Part shown: one piece after another, positions 1-7,249 of the stretch
Layout of the letters: the number at the start of each line of letters is the position of its first letter
How positions within the stretch are numbered: position 1 is the stretch's first letter
DNA from: Vulcanimicrobiota bacterium
GTDB taxonomy: Bacteria > Vulcanimicrobiota > Vulcanimicrobiia > Vulcanimicrobiales > Vulcanimicrobiaceae
NCBI GenBank assembly: GCA_003167055.1
Contig: PMUE01000164.1
Coordinates: 721 to 9,293, forward strand
Length of the DNA: 8,573 nt
Reading direction: 5' to 3'
Notes under the pieces: generated by a model
What the model was told of the DNA's origin: nothing
The model's database searches: none
What the model saw: the letters and a program-made list of their open reading frames with translations, nothing else
Position numbers and translations under genes: made by a program

Positions 1-369
1 GCGCGTGCGGTTCTCAACCGCGAGCCTGAACGCGGTATGGCGCACTCGCTGCGCCTGGCCAACGCTGCGATCGACCCCGAAGGTCCGATTCTCGTGCTCC
101 CTGCCGATTTGTTGTTGATCGAGCCGCAGCACGTGGCTGACATTGCGGCGCTGGCCGAGGCGCTCGACGTCGTCTATCCGGTGCGCGCCGACGGAACGCC
201 CGGTCATCCGGTCTATTTTTCGGCCCGCGCCCGCGCCCTGATCGCGCGTCTGGGTGACAATGAGCCGATTGCCAAACTGCGCGACCATCCCGAGCTGGCC
301 CGGCGTGCCGTGGCCATTGAGGACAGCTGGCCGTACGCGGACGTGGACGACCCCTCCGATTTGCCATAA
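1..369 (+). CDS. MobA/MocA-like molybdenum cofactor nucleotidyltransferase, C-terminal part (5' end outside window)
   Basis: The frame is open from base 1 and ends at TAA 367-369, leaving 122 visible residues; the N-terminal nucleotide-binding loop lies upstream of the window. Seen: a GMAHSLRLA segment like the GM.SSL stretch of MocA/MobA enzymes; LPAD, with the acidic residue that normally holds the metal; a GTPGHPVYF segment matching the GHP motif; then LGD; and an end YADVDDPSDL like the family's closing D.D.P.DL. Family knowledge: these enzymes attach CMP or GMP to molybdopterin, and PaoABC-type oxidoreductases use the cytosine dinucleotide form. Lying 36 bases before a PaoA gene on the same strand, a cytidylyltransferase (MocA-type) role is the natural inference. 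The missing N-terminus prevents a firm choice between CTP and GTP use. An internal ATG at 37 is not the true start, because the family similarity continues upstream of it. Confidence 0.8.
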   Translation, partial: ARAVLNREPERGMAHSLRLANAAIDPEGPILVLPADLLLIEPQHVADIAALAEALDVVYPVRADGTPGHPVYFSARARALIARLGDNEPIAKLRDHPELARRAVAIEDSWPYADVDDPSDLP

Positions 370-405
370 CGGTGAGCCGGCTCGAAATCGGGGAAGAATG
401 CCAGC

Positions 406-996
406 GTGTCTGATGAGTCATCCGACCGGCTGAGTCGTCGCTCGTTTATTGTTTCCGCGGGGCTGTCTGCGATGAGCGTTCCACTGGCGGGTGCCGTTGC
501 GCAAGCGCCTGGACTTGCCATGAAGGGACCGCAAGCGACGGCCGTCACCCTGACGATCAACGCCGTGCCGCGCACGCTGACAATCGAGCCGCGCGTCACG
601 CTGCTCGATGCGATTCGCGATTATGCAGGGCTCACCGGAACCAAGAAAGGCTGCGACCAAGGAACGTGCGGCGCGTGCACCGTCATGGTCAACGGGCGGC
701 GAATCGATTCCTGTCTGACGCTCGCGATGATGCACGAATCTGACGCGATCACGACGATCGAGGGAATCGCGCGCGGCGAGACGCTGCAACCCGTGCAAGC
801 TGCATTCATCGAGCATGACGGGTTCCAGTGCGGATTCTGCACGCCTGGACAAATTGTCTCAGCGGTCGCGATGTTGGCCGAAGGTCATGCGCTGAGCGAG
901 GACACCGTGCGCACGCAGATGAGTGGTAATATCTGTCGTTGCGGATGCTATCCGCACATCGTCGATGCGATTCTCGAAGCCGGTAAGCCCGCATGA
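406..996 (+). CDS. paoA: Aldehyde oxidoreductase 2Fe-2S subunit with Tat signal (PaoA/YagT type)
   Basis: This is the iron-sulfur subunit (196 residues) of a xanthine-dehydrogenase-family aldehyde oxidoreductase; it passes electrons from the Mo site through two 2Fe-2S clusters toward FAD. The N-terminus carries a twin-arginine signal: SRRSF at residues 10-14, a hydrophobic stretch to about 33, and AQA at 32-34. A plant-type ferredoxin domain follows with Cys83, 88, 91 and 103, then a helical domain with Cys142, 145, 177 and 179 (CGFC and CRCG). The order and wording closely match E. coli PaoA, though this protein is shorter, mostly in a loop before the last cluster motif. Start: GTG 406, the first start codon after an in-frame TGA at 373, with GGGGAAG at 390-396 nine bases upstream; the next in-frame ATG (472) would delete the Tat motif. 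The Tat signal implies that the folded complex is exported to the periplasm. Its stop overlaps the next start (ATGA). Confidence 0.95.
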   Translation: MSDESSDRLSRRSFIVSAGLSAMSVPLAGAVAQAPGLAMKGPQATAVTLTINAVPRTLTIEPRVTLLDAIRDYAGLTGTKKGCDQGTCGACTVMVNGRRIDSCLTLAMMHESDAITTIEGIARGETLQPVQAAFIEHDGFQCGFCTPGQIVSAVAMLAEGHALSEDTVRTQMSGNICRCGCYPHIVDAILEAGKPA

Positions 997-1970
997 ATCC
1001 GTTTGCGTTCGCACGCGCCGATTCGGTCGCTTCGGCATTGACGGCAGTGCACCGAACTCCACACGCGCAATTCATTGCGGGCGGGACGAACATTCTCGAC
1101 TTGATGAAGGACGACGTCGAGCATCCGCCGATCCTGATCGACATCAATGCATTGCCCTTGCGCGCGATCGAGCAGCGCGGGGACCAGCTGTTCATCGGCG
1201 CGCTTGCCCGCATGAGTGACATCGCCGCGCACCCGCTCGTGCAGTCGGCATTTCCGGTAATTTCGATTGCACTGGAAGAGAGCGCTTCCCCGCAGCTGCG
1301 CAACATGGCGTCGATCGGCGGGAACGTCTTGCAGCGTACGCGCTGTCCGTATTTTCGCGATACGGCGACGCCGTGTAACAAACGCAATCCCGGCAGCGGC
1401 TGTGGCGCCATCGGCGGTTTCAACCGCATGCAAGCGGTACTTGGAACGAGCGATCGCTGTATCGCGACGCATGCGTCCGACGTTGCGGTGGCCTTCACCG
1501 CGCTCGACGCGGTGGTGCATATCGCGCACGGCAGCGGCACGCGCACGGTTCCGCTCACCGAATTTTATCGCGAGCCCGGGACGACGCCGCAGGTCGAAAA
1601 CGCGCTCGCGCCCGGAGAGCTGATTGTCGGCCTCGCTATTCCGGAGCTTGCCTACGGCGCGCATTCAACGTATGTAAAAGCCCGCGATCGCGCACAATAC
1701 GAGTTTGCGCTGGCGTCGGCCGCGGTAGCGCTGGATGTGCAGGGCGGCACGATACGCGCTGCGCGCATCGCGCTCGGCGGCGTCGCCACCGTTCCCTGGC
1801 GCGCGCGTCAGGCTGAAGCGTTACTGGCCGGTGCGCCCGCGACTCGGGCGAGTTACGAGCGCGCTGCGGAGGCGGCGCTACACGGCGCGCGCGGTCAGGG
1901 GCAGAACGACTTTAAGATTCCGCTCGCCAAACGCGTCGTGGTACGGGCGCTCGAGATGGTAAGCGCATGA
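993..1970 (+). CDS. paoB: Aldehyde oxidoreductase FAD-binding subunit with 4Fe-4S insert (PaoB/YagS type)
   Basis: The FAD subunit (325 residues) of the same complex accepts electrons from the 2Fe-2S clusters. Seen: the FAD pyrophosphate-binding segment AGGTNILDLMK (residues 29-39), the second FAD segment RNMASIGGNVLQRTRCPYF (103-121), and the C-terminal CO-dehydrogenase-flavoprotein-type domain from roughly residue 215. Between them lie Cys118, Cys128, Cys137 and Cys156, in a segment matching the one that holds a 4Fe-4S cluster in E. coli PaoB and is absent from ordinary xanthine dehydrogenase flavoproteins. Length is close to that of PaoB. The ATG at 993 overlaps the paoA stop by 4 bases and its own stop overlaps the paoC start in the same way, so the subunits are probably translationally coupled. 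It has no signal peptide; export would depend on travelling with PaoA. Confidence 0.95.
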   Translation: MNPFAFARADSVASALTAVHRTPHAQFIAGGTNILDLMKDDVEHPPILIDINALPLRAIEQRGDQLFIGALARMSDIAAHPLVQSAFPVISIALEESASPQLRNMASIGGNVLQRTRCPYFRDTATPCNKRNPGSGCGAIGGFNRMQAVLGTSDRCIATHASDVAVAFTALDAVVHIAHGSGTRTVPLTEFYREPGTTPQVENALAPGELIVGLAIPELAYGAHSTYVKARDRAQYEFALASAAVALDVQGGTIRAARIALGGVATVPWRARQAEALLAGAPATRASYERAAEAALHGARGQGQNDFKIPLAKRVVVRALEMVSA

Positions 1971-4051
1971 GCATTCCGGTTATCGGTGCGTCGCGCAGCC
2001 GCGTGGACGGCCCCGACAAGGTCACGGGCGCGGCGAAATACACCTGCGATCGTGAGCTGCCCGGCATGCTGCACGCGGTCGTGGTTCCTAGTACGATTGC
2101 GTACGGACGCGTCGTGTCGATCGACGACAGCGAGGCTCGCAGCGCGCAAGGCGTCGTGCTCGTCATGACCCACCGCAACGCGCCGGTTGTTGACGAGAAC
2201 AAGGTTGGGGCACAGGATGCCAAGTTGTTCTTGCTGCAGAGCGACGCGGTCGAGTTCGATCGCCAGCCGGTAGCGGTGGTCGTCGCGCGCACGTTCGAGC
2301 AAGCAGTATACGGCGCCGATTTGGTACGCGTTGCTTATGAGACACGCGCGCCGCAGATGGATCTTGACGCGGCGGAGGTCGTCGAGCCCCAGCAGATGCT
2401 CGGGGTGGACCTTCGGTTGCGCTACTCGCAAAAAGAGAAACCGGCGCTCGACGGCGCGCATACCAAGATCGCGCAGCTCTATCGGACGCCGACCGAGCAT
2501 CACAATCCGATGGAAACGCACGGGACCGTGGCCGCGTGGGACGGCGACACGCTGACCGTCTACGATTCGACGCAGTGGGCCTTCGGCGTGCGGACGCGCC
2601 TGGCGGGCGTGTTCAAAATCGACCCGTCGAAGATTCGCGTCATCGCGCCCTTTGTCGGTGGCGCGTTCGGGAGCAAGGGCACGGCATGGTCGCACGTTCC
2701 GCTTGCGGCGATGGCTGCGCGTGTGACCGGGAAGCCGGTCAAACTTCTGGTCACGCGCCCGCAGATGTTCGGTTGGGTGGGTCATCGCCCGCAGACCGAG
2801 CAGCATTTCTCCGCCGGCGCCTCCGCTGACGGGACGCTAGTTGCGATGCTGCACGACGCCCGCAATGAAACCAGCCTTTCGGATGACTTCGTCGAGCCAT
2901 GCACGGTCTTCAGTCGCGATCTCTACGCGGTGCCACACTACACGATGCATCAAGAGCTGCGCCGCCTTTCGATCAGCAAGCCGACGTATCAGCGGGCGCC
3001 CGGCGAATCCACCGGCGGCTTCGCAGTCGAATCGGCCATGGACGAACTTGCCTACGCGCTCGCGATCGATCCGCTCGAACTGCGTTTGCGCAACTATTCT
3101 GAGGTCAATCCAAACAATGGGAAGGAGTATACGAGCAAGAAGTTGCGCGAGTGCTATGCGCAAGCGGCGGAGCGATTCGGCTGGTCGAAGCGCACGGCGA
3201 CGCCGCGCTCGATGCAGCGTAACGGCATGCTGGTCGGATGGGGCATGGCTACCGCATCGCGCGGGACGCATCGCGGCGATTCCAGTGCACGCATCACCAT
3301 GCAAACCGATGGGAGCGTCGTCTTAGCGGTAGGCACCATCGAACAAGGGACCGGCTCGCCAACCGTTTATCCGCAACTTGCCGCCGCGGTGCTCGGCATC
3401 TCCGCTGACCTTGTGCGCTTCGAGTGGGGCGATACGAATTTGCCGACCGCGCCGCTTGCCGCCGGTTCGCAGACCGCGGCAAGCGTCGGTTCCGCTACGG
3501 TACTTGCTGCACAAGCACTGCGTGACCGCTTAGCGTCGCTCGGCGGCAAGATTCCGGCCGAGGGGATCACCATCGACATCAACGCTAAGGTCGATGAATC
3601 AGAAGAAGAACGGTACGCGCAACAAGCGTTTGGCGCCCACTTTGCCGAGGTCGAAGTTGATCCCGACCTGCTGCATGTTCGCGTGACGCGTTTCGTCGGC
3701 GCTTATGACGTCGGACGGGTCCTCAATGCCAAGACGGCGGGAAGTCAACTCGTCGGCTCGGTCGTCTGGGGCATCAGCATGGCGCTCTACGAAAAGACGC
3801 GCTTTGACCTGCGCACCGGCCGGATCATGAACGCCACCTTGGCGGACTACCTGGTACCCACCAACGCCGACATCCCGAATCCCGACGTGATTGCGGTTGA
3901 GGACGACGACGAACGCGTCAATCCGGCCGGCGTGCGCGGCATGGGCGAGGTCGCGATGTGCGGGTGTGCCGCCGCGGTCGCCAATGCGGTCTATCACGCG
4001 ACCGGCGTTCGCGTGCGTGAGTTGCCGATTACGGTAGAAGCGCTACTCTAA
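1967..4051 (+). CDS. paoC: Aldehyde oxidoreductase molybdenum-binding catalytic subunit (PaoC/YagR type)
   Basis: The large subunit (694 residues) holds the molybdenum cofactor and hydroxylates the substrate, turning aldehydes into carboxylic acids with water as oxygen source. Seen: an N-terminal domain (residues 1 to about 125) opening with the family's R.D...KVTG pattern; HHNPME at 178-183; the cofactor motif GGAFGSKG at 231-238; RAPGE at 343-347; a glycine-rich EQGTGSPT at 459-466; GSQTAASVG at 500-508; and GMGE at 658-661, where Glu661 is the expected catalytic base near the C-terminus. All main landmarks are intact, so it should be active. It is somewhat shorter than E. coli PaoC (732 residues), mainly because of a compressed stretch around 525-555. 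The substrate cannot be read from sequence; PaoABC acts on aromatic aldehydes in E. coli. It overlaps paoB by 4 bases. Confidence 0.95.
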   Translation: MSIPVIGASRSRVDGPDKVTGAAKYTCDRELPGMLHAVVVPSTIAYGRVVSIDDSEARSAQGVVLVMTHRNAPVVDENKVGAQDAKLFLLQSDAVEFDRQPVAVVVARTFEQAVYGADLVRVAYETRAPQMDLDAAEVVEPQQMLGVDLRLRYSQKEKPALDGAHTKIAQLYRTPTEHHNPMETHGTVAAWDGDTLTVYDSTQWAFGVRTRLAGVFKIDPSKIRVIAPFVGGAFGSKGTAWSHVPLAAMAARVTGKPVKLLVTRPQMFGWVGHRPQTEQHFSAGASADGTLVAMLHDARNETSLSDDFVEPCTVFSRDLYAVPHYTMHQELRRLSISKPTYQRAPGESTGGFAVESAMDELAYALAIDPLELRLRNYSEVNPNNGKEYTSKKLRECYAQAAERFGWSKRTATPRSMQRNGMLVGWGMATASRGTHRGDSSARITMQTDGSVVLAVGTIEQGTGSPTVYPQLAAAVLGISADLVRFEWGDTNLPTAPLAAGSQTAASVGSATVLAAQALRDRLASLGGKIPAEGITIDINAKVDESEEERYAQQAFGAHFAEVEVDPDLLHVRVTRFVGAYDVGRVLNAKTAGSQLVGSVVWGISMALYEKTRFDLRTGRIMNATLADYLVPTNADIPNPDVIAVEDDDERVNPAGVRGMGEVAMCGCAAAVANAVYHATGVRVRELPITVEALL

Positions 4052-4056
4052 CAGGT

Positions 4057-5082
4057 ATGGAGTATCGCTATCTAGGGAAGTCCGGGCTGCAGGTGCCGGT
4101 CTTGAGCTTCGGCACGGGAACCTTCGGTGGGCGGGGTGAGTTCTTCGGCGCGTGGGGATCGACCGACGTGTCCGAGGCAAAACGCCTTATCGACATCTGT
4201 CTTGATGCCGGTCTCACCATGTTCGATTCAGCCGACATTTACTCACGCGGTCTGGCTGAAGAGATCCTCGGCAAAGCAATTAAAGGCCGGCGCGATGCGG
4301 TCTTGATCTCGACCAAGGCCACATCGCCGATGAGCGATGCGCCCAATGATGCCGGATCCTCGCGTCAACACTTGACGACGGCGATCGAGGCGTCGCTGCG
4401 ACGGCTGCAGACCGACTGGATCGATCTCTTTCAACTCCATAATTTCGACGCATACACGCCGATCGAAGAGACGCTCTCGACGCTCGACGATTTCGTGCGC
4501 GCGGGGAAGATTCGCTATGTCGGTGTCTCCAACTACTCCGGCTGGCATCTGATGAAGGCGCTGGCCATCGCCGAGCGCTTCAATCTTCCGCGCTACGCCG
4601 CGCATCAGGCGCTGTACTCGCTGATCGCGCGCGATTTCGAGTGGGAACTGATGCCGCTCGCGCTCGATCAAGGCGTCGGTACGGTAGTATGGAGTCCGCT
4701 TGGATGGGGACGGCTCACCGGCAAAGTTCGGCGCGGCGCTCCGCTCCCGCAAACGAGCCGGTTACACGCTACCGCTGATGACGGACCGCCGGTCGACGAC
4801 GAGTATCTCTATACCGTCGTCGACGCGCTGGATATTGTCGCGCGCGAAACCGGAAAGTCGATTCCGCAGATCGCGATCAACTGGCTGTTGGCGCGTCCCA
4901 CGGTGTGCAACGTCATCATCGGCGCGCGTAACGAAGAACAGCTGCGCGCTAATCTCGGCGCGGTCGGTTGGACGTTGACGAAAGAGCAGATCGCCGTTCT
5001 AGACGCGGCCAGCAAACGTACGCCGCCGTATCCGTACTGGCATCAGTACACGAAGACGAAGCTCAATCCGCCGCCCGTGTAG
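4057..5082 (+). CDS. Aldo/keto reductase, NAD(P)H-dependent
   Basis: A 341-residue TIM-barrel oxidoreductase that interconverts aldehydes or ketones and alcohols using NAD(P)H, expected in the cytoplasm. The catalytic tetrad is visible as Asp57 and Tyr62 (FDSADIY), Lys87 (STK) and His128 (QLHN). Other family landmarks are YVGVSNYS around 154-161, WSPLGWGRLTGK at 212-223 and the cofactor-binding GARNEEQL at 289-296. The N-terminal RYLGKSGLQVPVLSFGTGTFGG and the C-terminal YPYWHQ resemble the large bacterial group of aryl-alcohol-dehydrogenase-like/potassium-channel-beta-like reductases. The ATG lies only 5 bases after the paoC stop, with just a weak AGG-like site, so it probably relies on translation arriving from paoC. 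The physiological substrate is unknown; the context suggests an aldehyde handled also by the PaoABC enzyme. Confidence 0.93.
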   Translation: MEYRYLGKSGLQVPVLSFGTGTFGGRGEFFGAWGSTDVSEAKRLIDICLDAGLTMFDSADIYSRGLAEEILGKAIKGRRDAVLISTKATSPMSDAPNDAGSSRQHLTTAIEASLRRLQTDWIDLFQLHNFDAYTPIEETLSTLDDFVRAGKIRYVGVSNYSGWHLMKALAIAERFNLPRYAAHQALYSLIARDFEWELMPLALDQGVGTVVWSPLGWGRLTGKVRRGAPLPQTSRLHATADDGPPVDDEYLYTVVDALDIVARETGKSIPQIAINWLLARPTVCNVIIGARNEEQLRANLGAVGWTLTKEQIAVLDAASKRTPPYPYWHQYTKTKLNPPPV

Positions 5083-5093
5083 GCGAAGGAAAA

Positions 5094-6698
5094 TTATGCG
5101 CGCATGTGCTGGATGATCCGCACGGTGGTGCACGTCCAAGCGCGCAGCAGCTTCGCGAGACCGAAACTGACGGCGACGCAGACCGCGGCGTGCACGCTGA
5201 GGCTGAACCAAATGGGGCCACCCAGCCAAATCGTCCTGCCGAGCGAGTGGCCGTCAACGATGATCTGCTCGAGGGTCTCCATAGACGCCAGCAGAGCGAG
5301 CTGCAATCCAAAGATCGGCGCGAGCAGGCGGCTCACTTGCGTGTGCAGCGCATCGTCGGATGCCTGCAACAGATCGCGGCGCACGCGCAGCACCAGATAG
5401 AGGACGACGAGTAACGCGCCAAGGGCGAGCGTGGGCAGCACGTCGAGATTCGAATGGTCGGTGTAGGAGGCCCGCCCAAACCAGCCGGCATTCGAGATGC
5501 CTTCGACCAACGGATCGGCAATTGCGACGGCGATGACCGCCGCAGCAATGCAGAACCAGAATCGGATCGAGGCGTAATTGATGGATTCTTTATGGCGGAC
5601 TCGCTGCGGCTTGCTCCGGGGCCCGCGCACGACGACGGCGTTTCGTTCAATAGGCAGATCCGCGACATCGCCGGCCAGCTTCGCCCCGATAATCGCCGAC
5701 GTAGCATACCGACGCGCCTGCGGAATCATACGATCGAGCTCGGCAAAAGACGACAGCGACGAGACTGCTTCGCTATGCCAACGCTCGATATCAGCGCTCG
5801 ATATTCCGGCAACCGGCCCGAATGCGGGGAGAGGATGGGCATTGCTAAGATCGATCGTCAATCCGCTGCGTTGTTGAATCATCTGCTCGGTTTCACGACG
5901 ATAGGCTTGCGAGCCGCCCAGCCGGTCCGAATCGATGACGTCTTCAACGTTCAACAACGTGGTATAGGTCATACTGGTCCAAAAAGCGAGGAAGGCTCGA
6001 TAGAATACGCCGGGTGCCGTCGCAGCCGAAACGCCCAAGCGCAAGCCCCTTCTCGTGGCACTTTTCACGGCGCCGTTCAGAAGTTCGGGTGAGAGGTGCA
6101 GTGCCTTCAATGCACGCGCGAAGAGCGGCTGATCGTGGTGCAGCGCGAGTATTTCTAAGGGCTTGGTTACGAAGTACGCGTTACCGGAAGCCTTGTAAAT
6201 GCGCCACCCCGAGAGCCACTGACCCCACGGGGAGCGAACGACCGCGATATGACGCGCGCTCGGAAAGTGCGTGCGCATCCACCCAAGTCGTCCAACCGTG
6301 CGGCAATGCTTCATCACCGCGATCTTTCCGTTTGCGTGCGCGAAGCGCACGAGCGAGTCGAGATAGCTCGCGAGGCCGGGAAGATTCGTCTGCGGGCCGG
6401 CGAGAAACTGATCGTAAGAAGCGCCGACCGGATATCCCGTGACACCGCGTCCCTGGGCTGGAATGAGCGGGGCAAACTCCTCGAAGTACGGGCGCTCCGG
6501 GTCGGGATGTCTAGAGTCGGTGGCGCCCGGGCGCATCGCCGCAATGTCGCGCAGCGTTGATGTTGCTAGCGCTTCATTGAGCGGCTCGTAGAAAGCCATC
6601 ACGTCAGGTCGCGACCGGAACAGGGACCATATCCATGTTCCCGCCGTACGCCACCCACAGTGAAGGAAAATGGACTCTGCAGCTTCGGGCTCTGGCAC
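5094..6698 (-). CDS. Sulfotransferase-like domain fused to a C-terminal four-helix membrane domain
   Basis: A 534-residue protein in two parts. Residues 1 to about 330 look like a P-loop-type sulfotransferase, which moves sulfate from PAPS to an acceptor: GWRTAGTWIWSLFR at 15-28 resembles the 5'-phosphosulfate loop (PKSGTTW in classical enzymes), FYEPLNE at 36-42 follows as in bacterial members, and VVRSPWGQWLSG at 153-164 resembles the 3'-phosphate site with Arg155 and Ser163 eight residues apart. Residues about 378 to 520 contain four likely membrane helices (378-398, 421-438, 458-478, 496-518) with a conserved-looking METLEQ...GHSLG...WLGGP loop; I cannot name this domain. Start: GTG at 6698, soon after an in-frame stop and just before the loop motif, without a clear Shine-Dalgarno; the next ATG would cut off the loop. 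There is no signal peptide, so the catalytic part probably faces the cytoplasm. The acceptor is unknown. Confidence 0.75.
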   Translation of the reverse strand: MPEPEAAESIFLHCGWRTAGTWIWSLFRSRPDVMAFYEPLNEALATSTLRDIAAMRPGATDSRHPDPERPYFEEFAPLIPAQGRGVTGYPVGASYDQFLAGPQTNLPGLASYLDSLVRFAHANGKIAVMKHCRTVGRLGWMRTHFPSARHIAVVRSPWGQWLSGWRIYKASGNAYFVTKPLEILALHHDQPLFARALKALHLSPELLNGAVKSATRRGLRLGVSAATAPGVFYRAFLAFWTSMTYTTLLNVEDVIDSDRLGGSQAYRRETEQMIQQRSGLTIDLSNAHPLPAFGPVAGISSADIERWHSEAVSSLSSFAELDRMIPQARRYATSAIIGAKLAGDVADLPIERNAVVVRGPRSKPQRVRHKESINYASIRFWFCIAAAVIAVAIADPLVEGISNAGWFGRASYTDHSNLDVLPTLALGALLVVLYLVLRVRRDLLQASDDALHTQVSRLLAPIFGLQLALLASMETLEQIIVDGHSLGRTIWLGGPIWFSLSVHAAVCVAVSFGLAKLLRAWTCTTVRIIQHMRA

Positions 6699-6778
6699 TG
6701 CCAGAAGTTTCTAAGCAATGATTGAGAAATCGCTGAGTCGGCTGCCTTTGGGCCTAACGCGCGGGGTCTGACGGGGCC

Positions 6779-7174
6779 TTATCGAGTCAGGGTCCAACGG
6801 CCATTTGTGTGCCGCAGATAGACTCTATCGGCCGGTACGTCGGTGACGAAGTCGATGGCGCCGATGCGGTTGCCCCCGCAATGATCAATACCTGGCATGA
6901 TCTCGACGAGTACTTTCATTCGCCACGAGTTGGTGCTGGCAAATCCGGTATGCCAATTCGGCCCAAGGAAGCCCGGCCACCATTGGTTCTTTTGCATCGT
7001 CCAATTGATGTCCATGAGACCCTTGTGGTAAAAGGTGACCCAAGCACAGTGATCGGACCGGTTCAGCACCTCGATGCTCGGGTACGAGCTGGAAACGGCA
7101 AGCCGCGGCAAAAGCGCGATCGCAAGCGTTGCAAAGAACACGAGAGAAAGGCGTTGGAACATATCCTGATCCAT
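6779..7174 (-). CDS. Small secreted tryptophan-rich protein of unknown function
   Basis: I do not recognise a named family. Numbered from ATG 7174 (131 residues), it has a basic start, a hydrophobic segment at 9-23 (LSLVFFATLAIALLP) and a plausible signal peptidase site after AVS (26-28). The mature part of about 100 residues has seven tryptophans (45, 58, 65, 66, 74, 84, 127), two cysteines (43 and 99) that could form one disulfide outside the cytoplasm, and an IEVLNRSDHCAWVTFY opening that suggests a small beta-sheet fold. The start is uncertain: GTG 7210 and ATG 7162 are in frame. AGAAGG directly abuts ATG 7174, which is too close to serve it, but lies 12 bases before ATG 7162; all three starts keep the signal peptide. 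It lies 80 bases upstream of the sulfotransferase-like gene on the same strand, so co-transcription is possible. Confidence 0.65.
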   Translation of the reverse strand: MDQDMFQRLSLVFFATLAIALLPRLAVSSSYPSIEVLNRSDHCAWVTFYHKGLMDINWTMQKNQWWPGFLGPNWHTGFASTNSWRMKVLVEIMPGIDHCGGNRIGAIDFVTDVPADRVYLRHTNGRWTLTR

Positions 7175-7249
7175 CCTTCTGTCGCGTAGCGACGAGGATT
7201 TTTTCTGCACGCCCGACGCATTCCCCGCTCATTCAGCGTAGCGCTCCGC

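Noticed and set aside
398..400. ATG at 398 as an alternative paoA start
   Set aside because: Out of frame with the conserved protein; GTG 406 is in frame and keeps the Tat signal.
806..1558. 250-residue minus-strand frame opposite paoA/paoB
   Set aside because: Shadow of well-supported genes; no recognisable motif.
1895..2806. 303-residue open frame on the minus strand across the paoB/paoC border
   Set aside because: It is antisense to two clearly conserved genes, is Arg-rich with no domain, and has no plausible ribosome site; it is an open frame caused by GC-rich codon use.
5083..5093. Possible bidirectional terminator between the convergent aldo/keto reductase and sulfotransferase-like genes
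   Set aside because: Only 11 bases with no inverted repeat; transcripts probably run into each other, but nothing supports a terminator here.
5454..6092. 212-residue plus-strand frame opposite the sulfotransferase-like gene
   Set aside because: The minus-strand frame has sulfotransferase motifs and membrane helices at sensible positions; the plus-strand one has neither.
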